Part shown: piece by piece, positions 32,698 to 42,700 of the stretch
Layout: every line of letters begins with the position of its first letter
How positions within the stretch are numbered: position 1 is the first letter of the stretch
Origin: Phymatolithon calcareum
Lineage: Eukaryota > Rhodophyta > Florideophyceae > Hapalidiales
Assembly: GCA_977006965.1 (NCBI GenBank)
Contig: OZ345379.1
Span: forward strand, 1,364,001 to 1,428,000
Direction: 5' to 3'
DNA: 64,000 nucleotides
Position numbers and translations under genes: made by a program
Notes under the pieces: generated by a model
Databases searched by the model: none
Told to the model about the DNA's origin: nothing
Seen by the model: only the letters and a program-made list of their open reading frames with translations

Positions 32698-33520
32698 CAG
32701 GCTCGGTCTATACCGCACATGCCCGTGCCCGTGCCTGCCCGATGTAATTACAGTAGAACTGGGCAATTCCCACCTAGTCTATACCGGATTGTGTATGCCC
32801 TGTGCCAGAAATTCTATTTTAGATGACTGCATCCATGCATGGCTGGGCTCACCCACCGTCGTGCTCGTACTGCACTATTCTCCAATTTGTGGAAACTAAT
32901 GATCGCGCTGACCGTTGCACAGAATGCGATAAATAGCACCCAGGTAGCCCAGCACAACGGGCAAATCGGAGGAGCACGAGTACTGGTCAAGTCCATGACC
33001 GTACAGGGGCTCGCAATGCGACTGTAGTCCCCGGCCGCCCCTGTAGTAGTCTAAAAGCTCTTTTGAACTCGTAGTCACTCAAAAGACCGGTAACGCGTTC
33101 GAAACACTGCCGATCACGCCTACGCGATACTGAGCGAAATCGCCTCTCAAGATTGTCGCCAAACGATATGTCAACAAGCGAGAGCAAGACAGTGACGATG
33201 CTGCCCACAATAGCTACAGTATATTGCGCATCCATCGTCGACACCAATGACAACAGCGAACAGCAAAAACAGTGCGAAGGGGTCATGGAGGGGTAAACAA
33301 GCATTGTCTTCGCGCCAAATCAAAAATTTGCGCCAAATGGGAAGCAAAACGGGCAGAACAGGACAGTTAACTTCTTTCCCGAGGGAAAGAAGTTAACTGT
33401 CCTGTTCTGCCCGTTCTGCCCGTTTTGCTTCCGAATGAAAAATTACAGTACCGTTCAACCAATAATATGCCCTAAAATTCGGGCACGGGCATGGGCACAA
33501 GCGGTATAGACCGAGCCTCA
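32698..33520. mobile_element. Small TIR element with internal perfect hairpin
   Basis: GGCTCGGTCTATACCGC at 32701-32717 is inverted at 33501-33517. Partial matching continues (TGCCC-TGCCCGTGCCCG) to about 40 bp. The element is flanked by TCA on both sides, a possible 3-bp TSD. It is 817 bp with no transposase frame. CACTA- or PIF/Harbinger-type elements make 3-bp TSDs, but the superfamily is not determined. Confidence 0.6.
33341..33431. repeat. Long near-perfect hairpin
   Basis: The left arm is 33341-33380 and the right arm is 33383-33431, separated by a 2-nt loop. The first 31 bp of stem (ending CTTTCCC/GGGAAAG) is perfect. A 9-bp tandem duplication (TTCTGCCCG) in the right arm forms a bulge before 9 more paired bases. 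It lies inside the TIR element above. Confidence 0.85.
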
Positions 33521-33751
33521 GAAGTTACCAACGCATTTGCTGACGCTTGGGGCAACTTTTCGTGTGCCGAGGAAACTTGTCCGGTGAATGTTGTTGGGGA
33601 GCTGTGATGAAACTTCCCGCGAACGAAGTTTCGCGTTGTCCCGCAGCCCCAGGCAACAAGGACCGAAAATCACACTACTGTACAGTATTGTGTTCTGCTG
33701 GCACCGATCCATGGATCGGTGCCTCTAAAAGTGAGTACTGTACGTTCAAAA

Positions 33752-33768
33752 ATCAGCCTCCAATGATA
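33752..33768 (+). promoter_or_regulatory. Conserved upstream block of GT61 gene
   Basis: AATCAGCCTCCAATGAT lies about 527 bp before the ATG at 34279. Relative to the paralogue at 17613, about 275 bp (about 33930-34205) has been added between this block and the proximal CAACAGCCTGGG block at about 34225. Its role is inferred. Confidence 0.3.
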
Positions 33769-34278
33769 CTGTATCATAGCTCCGAATTTGTCATTGACAA
33801 ACAGTGTGCTAGACTTCGAGGATCTGATGCCGAGTGCCGGGCACTTACCCGATCCATGGCAGTATTTCATTACACTGACAGCGCTCGAACAAGCATCATC
33901 ACGTTTCTCATTTGTTATCCACCGCAACCTGGTATCATACAGTACAGTAGTGGAACGACACGGACTGATCGCGATCAGCGGATACGATACAATGGATGCG
34001 CTTTGCCGCAACACCGGTGTGGCCCTGTTGAAGCCTACCTGGACACTGGAAGAGCGCACAGCGTTCGAAGAACCAACGGACAGGCTTACAGGCAAATGAC
34101 CTACAGTAGATCTCCGAGGACGACAAAACGCGTGTGTAATAGTTGCCAATTTACTCCAAAATAAGCGGGAAACTGGGTACAACAAAAAAATCTTCAAATT
34201 GCGCTAATCAACGACGCATACTGTGCTCAACAGCCTGGGAAGCCTCAACCAGCCCCAGAGTATCGGTAGTCTCTAAAA

Positions 34279-35820
34279 ATGCGTCAACGCATTAAGGGAA
34301 CCTGCTCCCTCGGCAAGAAAGCCATTTTGTTCTTGCTCATAGCAGAGGTACTGCTTTTCCGCCATATTTGGTACGATCAATTCGTGATCATTGTCAAGAA
34401 CACAAGGTTCTTCTCACAAAACCGCTTTTGTTCCACCGTCCAGCTGAATAATTCTGAAATTCGCCAGCGATTTCTCCAATACACTACATTGGCCCAAAGC
34501 TCTACGGATTCTGTCGGATTCAATCGAGCCAGCTCAAATCGCTCGGTAGTACTCGAAGGACGAGACCCCAACGCTACATCATCGAGCATTCGTCCCCGTT
34601 CAACTGTCAATATCTCAGCGTATTCCAGTTTCATTCTCGTGCAAAATCACTCGAAGCGCTCTCTTGGTGAGTGCATCATTGTCCAAAAACCGTTCTTCTT
34701 TCCCAACAAGTCTGTTCGACCGTCCACACTGGCGAGAAACCCGCGTTGTGCTAATTTCGCCAAAAGCCGCACAATATTATCGAACGTCTGCGCAAAATAC
34801 GTCTCCTCTCAAAGATGGGAAACCCCCGAGATTTCGTATGCCAAGATAACAAGCGCCAACAAAAGGACCCCGTTTCCATGCGCTTCCGCTTCCTCCGCTG
34901 TCATCATCCCGATGAGTTGGAGGGACTACAATGTATGCCATCTGCTGATGAAGTTTTTGCTCGGGTTCACAGTAACTCAGCGTGCCGAACGGGCACCGGA
35001 CTGGTTATCTATCCCGCCTGTATCCACAGTGATTATCGTGGCTCCGCAGAGACCGATTCGCGCACTCATGAAACTAACGAAGTCCACATTTCACTCGGAT
35101 TTCACGCGCCAGTTGTTTGTAAATGCTGGAATTGAAGTGGTTGTCACCCCTTCGCTCACGCATCTTCGCGAGATGCCCTTGTGCTTTCAGGCTGCGGCTA
35201 TTGTTGGGAGTCATGCAAATCGCTTTTCGTTCCCGGATGCATCTTTGGGCCCGCACGGTGGCTACTTCGGACGTCCGGCGCTCCCCGCTCCGCTATCTTC
35301 TGATGCGCTTGCGTTGCGAAGCGTAATATTCCGGGATAGAGCGCCACCGTTGATGCGTAACAAGATTTTGTATGTCGCTCGCAATCGTGGAAGGCCACGC
35401 AGTTTCACACGGACGGGGGAACGTGAGTTGCGTTATATGCTGCAAGAGGTGGCTGCGGAGGAGCAGGCCGAGCTCGTCATTTTCGAAACTGTGAAGCGTG
35501 TGCCGACGTTCCGCCAGCAGCTTGAAATGTATGCTGATGCGAGTGTCATAATCGGAATGCATGGTGCAGGACTCGCGCTCACTGTTTTTGCGCCACGGGA
35601 AGCGGCGCTTATTGAAATTGAACCTGAGGATCACCGATTGAAACTCTTCGGGAATGTAAGGAGCAGTGGGATTCACTATGCGATGGTGCGGCTTCAGAAG
35701 GGGACAAGGGAGAAACGTGGCTTTGGAAGCAATCTTGTCCGTGCGGACCGAATCAAGCTGAAGGAGGTGCTGAAGGAGAACGTGAGAAGAGGAAAAACGT
35801 TCATTTGTAGCAGACCATAA
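34279..35820 (+). CDS. GT61/DUF563-family glycosyltransferase, type II membrane protein
   Basis: This intact 513-residue protein belongs to a second GT61 subfamily. A signal anchor at residues about 14-28 (AILFLLIAEVLLF) follows a short basic cytosolic tail. A Ser/Asn-rich stem (to about 150) follows, then the catalytic domain with MKFLLGFTVTQ (about 226), PLCFQAAAIVGSHANRFSFP (about 295-315) and LYVARNRGRPRSFTR (about 363-377). The hallmark VIIGMHGAGLALTVFAPREA is at about 422-441. It probably transfers sugars in the Golgi lumen; donor and acceptor are unknown. The closest relative in the window is the broken copy at 17613-19200, with which it shares a 2.1-2.3-kb duplicated unit including flanks. 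The HGAG motif is intact here, unlike in the pseudogene. Confidence 0.88.
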   Translation: MRQRIKGTCSLGKKAILFLLIAEVLLFRHIWYDQFVIIVKNTRFFSQNRFCSTVQLNNSEIRQRFLQYTTLAQSSTDSVGFNRASSNRSVVLEGRDPNATSSSIRPRSTVNISAYSSFILVQNHSKRSLGECIIVQKPFFFPNKSVRPSTLARNPRCANFAKSRTILSNVCAKYVSSQRWETPEISYAKITSANKRTPFPCASASSAVIIPMSWRDYNVCHLLMKFLLGFTVTQRAERAPDWLSIPPVSTVIIVAPQRPIRALMKLTKSTFHSDFTRQLFVNAGIEVVVTPSLTHLREMPLCFQAAAIVGSHANRFSFPDASLGPHGGYFGRPALPAPLSSDALALRSVIFRDRAPPLMRNKILYVARNRGRPRSFTRTGERELRYMLQEVAAEEQAELVIFETVKRVPTFRQQLEMYADASVIIGMHGAGLALTVFAPREAALIEIEPEDHRLKLFGNVRSSGIHYAMVRLQKGTREKRGFGSNLVRADRIKLKEVLKENVRRGKTFICSRP

Positions 35821-36029
35821 AACGCGATGCTGTTCATGTGCCTCGCAAATTTTGTGATTACTACGTGTTCTCGTTTGTCGAAAAGGGAATTGATCGCGAC
35901 GCGCTAAAGACTGCGAAGTGCATTGAAAATTAGAGCCGTGGCCCAGTACACCCAACAAGGTACATCCAACGGAGAACTCAAGCTTCGGTCTGTTGATGTC
36001 TTAATACCTGCGTTCTCGATTCCGGCTGT

Positions 36030-36195
36030 GGGGGGATTGTATGTTTCAAGCCCTCAACGCCAGCAGACGCCAACAACAGGCAGCGGTAACGAACCTGTGT
36101 AATAATTATGGTCCCTAATCACAATTGCTTCACTCATCTCCATCTTCGCCAACTCTAGTATCCGTCACCTGCTACGTTTTTCTTCTTCGCAGTAA
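36030..36195 (-). mobile_element. LINE-tail fragment, family B
   Basis: This matches the nested insert at 6954-7132: TTTCAAGCCCTCAACGCCAG, then TCACAATTGCTTCACTCATC. It is minus-oriented, directly after the duplicated GT61 unit, and may mark the duplication breakpoint. Confidence 0.6.
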
Positions 36196-36660
36196 ACATT
36201 GCGAAGTAGGCAGCGAACGTTGACAGCGCAAAATCTTCTTGGCGTGTTGACAAAACTTCGGTGGGGGCTCTTAGACAGAAGCTCGCTCGGGGGACAACTT
36301 GAAACCACCATTAGGGGGCTCTTTGCGAGGCGACTGTTGCGCTGGTGAGTTTAGCAACATCCCGGTCGATAGAGTCCCGCGATCTACACCTGTCACAAGC
36401 AAGAATTGAATTAACGTTCCGCAAAGGGCACACGGATGTCGCCGTGGAATGGTGTGCAGCAGTACTAGCGCGAAGCAGGTACGCGAGTACCAGGAATGGA
36501 TCCATATCAGGAACATTTAGAGGACCCCTAGATGTTGAATAATGTACACTTTGTGTAATTCAAATAACCTGAATAACCAAACAAATTATGCGGCGGCGTA
36601 CAGACGCGAGAGGAAAAAGCGACCGGCTTGAGACAGAGACATAACAGCGGGCGTTACACA
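36196..36660. other. Intergenic, nothing recognised
   Basis: Short frames on both strands without motifs. Confidence 0.45.
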
Positions 36661-36664
36661 TCCC

Positions 36665-36689
36665 GGTCATAGCCATGATGGCTATGACC
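36665..36689. repeat. Perfect 12-bp-arm palindrome
   Basis: GGTCATAGCCAT-G-ATGGCTATGACC is a perfect inverted repeat with one central base. It overlaps the start of the 233-codon frame at 36675. It could be a protein-binding site or an element end. No function is known. Confidence 0.7.
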
Positions 36690-37376
36690 AGGATGGTCGA
36701 GATGACCTCTTGGTGTTTATTCGTTCGTATATTTGTTGTCTTTCTCGTTGACCTTAGCCAAGATTGCGGTTCGGGCATCTCTATACAAACGAATGCTACT
36801 ATCTCCACGGATTCTAAAATGTCTCGTGTCGCACGGTACGGCGATCCAATGCGACACGGATGGATGAAAATGGGACAAATCTCTGAGACTAGATCGGTTA
36901 GTTCTGCAGGCCGCCACGCGCTTGGCATGACAAGTAGGTGCAGTTTAGCTGGCGTATGCTATCTGAGCAGACCGCAGGGCTGCTCTGCTATCCCTTCTAT
37001 GTCGGGGAGCGTGCGATTACATATGCCCGAGATTAGCTTCCACTTTGAAACGAAGATCTCGCAGCGACACAGTCGTGCTGCAGAACGAGTGACACGTTCC
37101 AAAACATTTGCCCAGACGCCCGAAACCTGTCTAGAATCAAGTCTTTCTGTGCCCCGCGAAAACAATGTTAAGAGGCGAAGAGCAAACACCGCACACCTGC
37201 AGGCAGTCTCGCTTTGTATGCTAGTCCAACCGGATTGGCGCTTCATCGTCAAAGCACCTTCTCATTGTGCGAAGCGCGTGTTGCAACCGCTCTGGTATCA
37301 TAGATTTAACCCATTTTTATGCATTCGCGTCGCGGATGTTCACTGCACTTCGCAACACGGGACAAATCTGGAATAG
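36675..37376 (+). CDS. Uncertain 233-codon ORF, unknown function
   Basis: This is the longest frame in a 2-kb gap. It starts MMAMTRMVEMTSWCLFVRIF with a hydrophobic run (LFVRIFVVFLV) that could be a signal peptide. The rest is Ser/Arg/His-rich with scattered Cys and no recognised domain. Overlapping frames on the minus strand are almost as long, so it may be chance. I give it low confidence. Confidence 0.25.
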   Translation: MMAMTRMVEMTSWCLFVRIFVVFLVDLSQDCGSGISIQTNATISTDSKMSRVARYGDPMRHGWMKMGQISETRSVSSAGRHALGMTSRCSLAGVCYLSRPQGCSAIPSMSGSVRLHMPEISFHFETKISQRHSRAAERVTRSKTFAQTPETCLESSLSVPRENNVKRRRANTAHLQAVSLCMLVQPDWRFIVKAPSHCAKRVLQPLWYHRFNPFLCIRVADVHCTSQHGTNLE

Positions 37377-38493
37377 TCTACAATAGGTCGCAGCCTATTC
37401 TAAACATTGTCTCGTGTTCTTCCATTTTAAAAGATTAGGGCACATTCAACTTGCCGCATTTGCTTTTTCCCATATAGCGAGAGTGCACCCGGGTTCACTT
37501 GAGCTCGACATGGTCTGCTAGCTTGGAAAAAGCAAGTCATATCTCTACCGCACACTAATATGCGAGAATCTGGAACAGTAGCAGGCGCGTATCTCGGTGT
37601 CGTCGTGTCTACCTTATGGATTTCCGTGCGCACATCCTTCATGCTCAGAACAGAGGGACGTTCATTAAAAAAGCGGGCATGACCGTAGACATTTAGACTT
37701 GTTATGGACGTTTGGGTAGATGGCTAGTTTGGAGTTTCGGGTCAAGAGTCATGAGATAAGGGGTCGCGAGGCACAGGTGAACTGCTCAAATGAACGCAAA
37801 GAACGGCGATGGTCATCGGCAAGTTCAGAGTCCGCAGGTCACAAAACTGAAGGCACCCGTAATTGCACATGACATCTTGGTCGAAAATCGCTGAGACTCT
37901 TTATAATATTGCCTTCCAACAAAGATTCTTATTGCGGTATTGAGTGCATTCGGTACCACGTTAATCTACCACAATTGCCACCAGCCGGCGAATTAGAGAA
38001 CCAAAAAACGCTGAATAGGCCTCGCTAGTGTGTGGCGATCTTGGCGTATAATCCTTTCTCACTCTCACGACACTCACAGTTCAAGCGTAAGCGCGTGCAG
38101 ACCACACAGACGACGGAAACGTCTGGGTTTGCGTGCAATGAGCTAGAGCACCGATTCCGACGACTACAGACTATTCTCTGTGACCACACCGTTTACGGAC
38201 TAATGCGCTGTTAAGTGCTTGCTCTACAACACATTCGGGCAGGAAACGAGGCTTGCTCCTAGTTCTTCAGGAACTCTCCTTGTCGTCTGTTGGGCGTGGC
38301 GAGCGGGAAATCTTGAGAAATCGTCCTGATCGCGCTGGGGCCAATCGAGCGCTTTACGCTGGTCTGTTTCGCCTCACGGATCCCTTGCGGCGAACGTCGG
38401 AAGGTTTCACGACATGCCCGCCCCTGGGCCACTGTACATCCCTTTACCATTCGTCGACCAATAGGGCAACCATAACGCATGTAGGGCACTGGA
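37377..38493. other. Intergenic, nothing recognised
   Basis: Only short frames. No repeat relationship to other parts of the window was noticed. Confidence 0.5.
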
Positions 38494-39356
38494 TCTCTGG
38501 GCAGGCCTTGGGAGCAATATATTGTAGTTTTATTGGGACATGAAGCTGATGAGCAATAGGTATTGCCAATAGCTCCCTTCCGCCAATACCTACGGCAATA
38601 TGCTTGAATCTACCAATACCCCTATTGGATTCATTTGAAACGACAGCGAAAATGCCGAGGTAATGCGACCCATTTTTGGTCCAAGTATCATGCATCACAG
38701 CACCACGAGTGTTTTTGAAGTCATTCCTCACGCCAATTTCGACCAGTTCCACCAACTTAAAAACCGTATCCCGAAATGCTTTCATAGAAATCTTCTCATC
38801 CACCTTACTGAAGTCACGAGAGCGCGGGTTCTCAACGTAAGATATTGGTAGAGAAAGAGAGATGATGACATCAATGTACTGGTACATAGCCTTTTCGCGA
38901 GCAGTAGTAGATAGTGCTGACTCGAAGTACGACGAAATGTGTCGAGTACTATCCCGGTTCGTTTCGTCTTTCATGCACGTGCGATACATCTCGAACAATT
39001 TGTTCTCATCTCCACCTGCAACGCACGATAACAGGTGCGAGTACGGGTTCCTCCACCCGGTGCCTTTCTCGAACGATACTGTGGGTACGGAATTTTTGCA
39101 ATAACTTCCGCGGGGGCAGGAAAAGACTGTCTGACTTGAGCATAACGATAGCGTAGAAACATGACACTATCCTCCACGTTAATAGCCTGTTTGGGACGAA
39201 AATTTTACGTATCACGCTGAGCAATCAATAGATCTACAACTCTGCCGCTTACCAATACGTATTCCAATAGAAACAGATCAAGGAATAATATTGAAATACC
39301 AGTATATTGCAGTATATTGCTATTGCAGTATATTGCTCCCAAGGCCTGTCTCTGGG
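38494..39356 (-). mobile_element. hAT DNA transposon remnant with 8-bp TSD
   Basis: TCTCTGGG at 38494-38501 and 39349-39356 is a perfect 8-bp TSD. The element (38502-39348) begins CAGGCCTTGGGAGCAATATA and ends with the inverted form. CAG-type termini with 8-bp TSDs are diagnostic of hAT. Internally the minus strand encodes a partial transposase. The element is 847 bp, so most of the catalytic region is deleted. Confidence 0.88.
38510..39100 (-). pseudogene. hAT transposase fragment
   Basis: From about 39080 downward on the minus strand, FEKGTGWRNPYSHLLSCVAG resembles a BED-type zinc-finger end. The frame then runs through SYVENPRSRDFSKVDEKIS (about 38830) and VMHDTWTKNGSHYLGIFAVV (about 38690-38630). 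The last matches the first catalytic-Asp region (HDxWT) of hAT transposases. The coding sequence stops in the right-hand TIR of the element, so the catalytic Glu region and the dimerisation tail are missing. Confidence 0.7.
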
Positions 39357-39669
39357 TAGAACTCCGACCAAACATGTTTTAATTTGACCAACCAAACCAT
39401 ACCTGTATCAAAACTACCTTAACGCCGGATCGCCTTTTTTTCCAGAAAAGTATCTCTTCGGTCGAGCATGCCGAGGAAAAGCTTGCATTTGCAGCGACCG
39501 TTTATTGCTGCGCGTTGAGTTAGTCCTAGGACTCTACTTTACGTTTCTCATAGTGGCCATGACGTAGCGGGTCGTACTTTGAGAACACCTGCTGATCAGT
39601 GAAACCACTGACTGCGCTTTTAAACTCAATCTGGAACCGTTTCTATTCGTTTCCTTTTAACATCACTAC
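39357..39669. other. Intergenic, nothing recognised
   Basis: Non-coding stretch between the hAT element and the 3' end of the methyltransferase gene. Confidence 0.4.
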
Positions 39670-40494
39670 TTATGCCCTCTCCGGTTTCCGCACAGCCCAA
39701 GTATTCCACTGCGATTCGCGGTACGAAACCACAACCTGCAATCCATGTTCCTCCGCAAAATCATCTACAGCACCCTTAGCCGCTCGTCCGGTGGGGTCCC
39801 TCGTGCCATCATAATTGACCGACCAATCCTGACCCGACTGTTTCGGCCCATCATCATTAGTGACGTAGTCATGACCAGCCATGATACCACCGTCCCGCAA
39901 TTTCGGCCACCAAGCTCTGATATCGTCCAGAACGCCCTTATAATCATGTCTGGCATCGACGTAAATGTAGTCAAAATGCGCATCTTCATATTTCAGCACG
40001 CACTGCAACGTCAGTCCTTGGCAAATCTGGACATCCGTTCCGCGGGTCGCATACTTGGATGTGCGTTTCAAGGCCTCCTGCTTGAACGACTCGTGCACGG
40101 TGTCGACAACGTTGGCGGGATCCTTATAGTTAGTCTGATGACCCCACAGATCAACCAGGACATACTGCCGAGCAGACTTCCACGAGCGCAGCGAAATATC
40201 AGCAAAGATTCCCTTCTGCACGCCGAGCTCGACACCGCGGGTGAAGCCCTCGCTTTCTAGAATTTGGCCAATTTCGAACCGCGTCTTGAAGGAGGGTATC
40301 GGACGCGTTTTCCTGGACGAGCGGCAGTAGTCGAGCGATGGCAAGGCGGAGACGACGCGGTGTGGCACATTACTGCCGGAAAGATAGGATCCCGCATGGT
40401 AGATCACGACAGAAATGGCGAGAACGGCGAGGGCGACTAGGATGAGACGGCCGCGTGCTCGTGTGTCGAATAGGCTCATTGTGGCGGTCACCAT
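39670..40494 (-). CDS. Methyltransf_24-type SAM-dependent methyltransferase, membrane-anchored
   Basis: I take the Met at 40494 as the start (274 residues; Met at 40479 is an alternative). It precedes a clear signal anchor (LILVALAVLAISVVIYHAG, residues about 17-35). The frame is open for 81 more codons upstream, but that stretch has no features. The class I core shows TRGVELGVQKGIFADI (about 85-100, motif I), YVLVDLWGHQ (about 111-120) and FDYIYVDARHDYKGVLDDI (about 174-192). LRDGGIMAGHDY is at about 199-210. These fit the Methyltransf_24 family, which includes sugar and small-molecule O-methyltransferases. The anchor suggests Golgi-lumen action, consistent with glycan modification alongside the GT61 and FkbM genes. 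The substrate is unknown. Confidence 0.85.
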   Translation of the reverse strand: MVTATMSLFDTRARGRLILVALAVLAISVVIYHAGSYLSGSNVPHRVVSALPSLDYCRSSRKTRPIPSFKTRFEIGQILESEGFTRGVELGVQKGIFADISLRSWKSARQYVLVDLWGHQTNYKDPANVVDTVHESFKQEALKRTSKYATRGTDVQICQGLTLQCVLKYEDAHFDYIYVDARHDYKGVLDDIRAWWPKLRDGGIMAGHDYVTNDDGPKQSGQDWSVNYDGTRDPTGRAAKGAVDDFAEEHGLQVVVSYRESQWNTWAVRKPERA

Positions 40495-40737
40495 TCTGTT
40501 GCTGCGGTGCGAGTTTCGTGTGACGTGAGTTTTGGAGAGGCTACGGAAAGGATGTTGCGGTCTGCCGGAAAGTGAAGCGAAGCGAAGAAATCGACAATTG
40601 CTACTGGAGAGGGACACATTTAAAAATCGATCCCGGGCCAAATTTTTAAACTTCAAAGACACTGTTAATGTATCATGATGCAGTCTAAGCCAATAGCGAT
40701 GAACAGAATCTACTTTCGCTAACGGGCAGGTAGGCAT

Positions 40738-41430
40738 CCTTGAATCATATATTAACCCGAACGTCTGGCAGGTGGTGTTGCGGTCTGATCTGTCTGGTTA
40801 CAAAAATAATTTTATGATTAACATTATCGTGAGCACGATCGTAAATGACCAAGAGCAATTTTATTGGTGTACTCACTGCTCAGGGTGTTCTTGCCGATAC
40901 CGTGTCTGTCGGGCGCTTGAACACTATGTGTAACAGTCTGACTTGTGTACAGTACAGTACAGTACAGTACATCTAAGTACTGTAGTTCAGAACGGAATGT
41001 GTGCACAGCCAAGAGAGAGCGTGCAAACCTTCAAATTTATACATTAAAGAGGGTGTGCTTGTAACAGACAGTAAATGTTTACGATTTCATCTTTGCAACG
41101 TACACATTGTGCGTGATACGTCTTTTGCTCAGAGTATTAGCAAAAACGCTCGTTCAGTGTTAGCACAGTTGCTCAATAAACATAACGGAGAAATTGACAG
41201 AATATTTGCCGCAAGAAAGAACCAACTCGGTGCAATTTCATCATGAAATGGCACCGAGTTGGTTCTTTCTTGAAATCAGCCAATATCACAAGGCTTTCTG
41301 TCTCCAATCCAGACTCAGCATACAACATGCCTTGCGTGAGCAGCATAAACGGCTCCATATTAGTTTCAACTACTTCAATCAATCAATCAATCAAAAAGAA
41401 AACTCACATCTACCTATTCCCTATTAGTAC
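40738..41430. other. Intergenic with microsatellite and hairpin
   Basis: A (TACAG)n microsatellite lies at about 40946-40970. A strong hairpin is annotated separately at 41213-41271. No gene is recognised. Confidence 0.5.
41213..41271. repeat. 59-bp hairpin with ~28-bp stem
   Basis: AAGAAAGAACCAACTCGGTGC is followed by ATTTCAT-sequence and the reverse complement of both. Only one mismatch (A opposite a C-derived G) and a minimal loop separate the arms. This is far longer than expected by chance and could fold as RNA if transcribed. Confidence 0.85.
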
Positions 41431-42505
41431 TGTATATCCCTATTTTTTATTTATTTTTTTTAAAGCCCCACAGTCATACGAATATTCGGGCAAGGCTTCC
41501 TCAGGTGCCCTCACTGGGGTGGCTCTACTCTTATGTCTGGTATTCTATCTGAGCACCTAGCATGTACTCGATTGTGTTTGATGACTCTTCCGAACAACTT
41601 TCGAGGCATCGCTTCTTCTTTCAGTGCAGGTCTTCTTCATTCTGCATACTAGCGGTGATGCTTTTGCTGAAGAGCAAAAGGTCATCTAGTGCCTTCTCGG
41701 TTGCCGCTTTGTCTTCTTCCTTGAGTTCACAGACTGACAAGTTGTGATCCAGGGTCTCCATTTGCTGGCTTATTTTGTTTCCGAATCTATCTGCCATCAG
41801 TGTTGTACATACTTGGGGAAATCTTCCGAAGGCATACTGCACCGCAAGTTTCCTGTGTTTCAGTTGTGGAAATTTAAGTATTGCAGGGAGTTCTCTTGTC
41901 TTGTCGTACGGAATTTTCCTCCTTCTCTTCGATTCAAGGCTCTCTCCTTCCTTTGTCAGCATGTTGATCGAAGTGCTTCAGCAGACTGGTTCGCTACTAT
42001 GTGCTTCATCGCTTTATGAAACGGTTCTCTGGTTTCCATTGCAGCGATGTCATTGCTTGTGGCTTGAAGCTCTTCTGAGTTTCTTCTCTCTGGCGGTTCC
42101 TCCAGGATTTTTCCTGATTCCTCCATGGTCCTTCTCAACATCTTGAAAGCTAGATTTTCCGACGATGGAAAGCAGCTTGGATTCGACATAGTAGACGGAG
42201 TCTATCCGTCTATACTCGTTCCAGTGGCCCGAAGACTTGTTTGAAAAACGTTTGTTCCACTTCCTTGACGGCGCTCTGAACGTTTTCTGTCCGCGGTGTT
42301 AAGTGCATAGCGTATTCCCATGCCTTGTATATCTGGATGCACTTATGTAGGCCAATTCCGTTCTTGAATACTCCTATTGCACGGAGCTCGTATAGAGTGG
42401 TCTTTGCCTTCTTGAGGCGTTGTAACATCTATGTATCTGTAACTACCTCCGGTCCTAGGGATACTCCGAGGTAGGTGACTTCCGGAACATGTGTGTATAT
42501 CCCTA
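41431..42505 (-). mobile_element. 5'-truncated LINE copy with 12-bp TSD
   Basis: TGTATATCCCTA at 41431-41442 and 42494-42505 flanks a minus-strand LINE copy (41443-42493). Its 3' UTR end (AAAGCCCCACAGTCATACGA in reverse) is at the left. Coding remnants include IYKAWEYAMHLTP (about 42330-42300), KRRRKIPYDKTRELPAIL (about 41930-41880) and YAFGRFPQVCTTLMADRFG (about 41845-41790). The C-terminal end is LDDLLLFSKSITASMQNEE (about 41690-41635). It is close to the 6895-8307 copy and lacks its nested insertions. Confidence 0.88.
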
Positions 42506-42515
42506 ATGTTCCGAA

Positions 42516-42700
42516 TGACCACTACAGTGGTCATTTGGATTTTAGGGGCAAGTTTATGACACCTGCTACGTAACTCAAAATGACCACAACAGTAGTTTTT
42601 TTTTAGCAAAGTTATTTCAAACCCCCACAGACTTCCGAAGATATGGGCAAGGCTTTCTCAGTTGCTACGTACCGCCACAACAGTAGTGATCATTTGAATT
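42516..42700. mobile_element. Small palindrome-ended element split by a LINE tail
   Basis: GAATGACCACTACAGTGGTCATT at 42515-42537 is a near-perfect palindrome. A related site, AATGACCACAACAGTAG...TGATCATTT, is split by a LINE-tail insert (42597-42674) whose TSD is CCACAACAGTAGT (42584-42596 and 42675-42687). Similar palindromes occur at 52876 and 53128, so they may be ends of a MITE family. Confidence 0.55.
42584..42687 (-). mobile_element. LINE 3'-end insertion with 13-bp TSD
   Basis: The 78-bp insert 42597-42674 begins with a T-run and contains CCCCCACAGACTTCCGAAGA and GGGCAAGGCTTTCTCAG, the reversed 3' UTR of the LINE family. The TSD is CCACAACAGTAGT. Confidence 0.85.

Noticed and set aside
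34279-36000. The 17613 and 34279 GT61 loci as an assembly duplication of one gene
   Set aside because: They differ by many substitutions, indels and flanking insertions, so they are true paralogues.
40495-40737. N-terminal extension of the Methyltransf_24 frame to the Met at 40737
   Set aside because: The extra 81 residues precede the signal anchor and have no features. A type II protein with a short cytosolic tail from 40494 or 40479 fits better.
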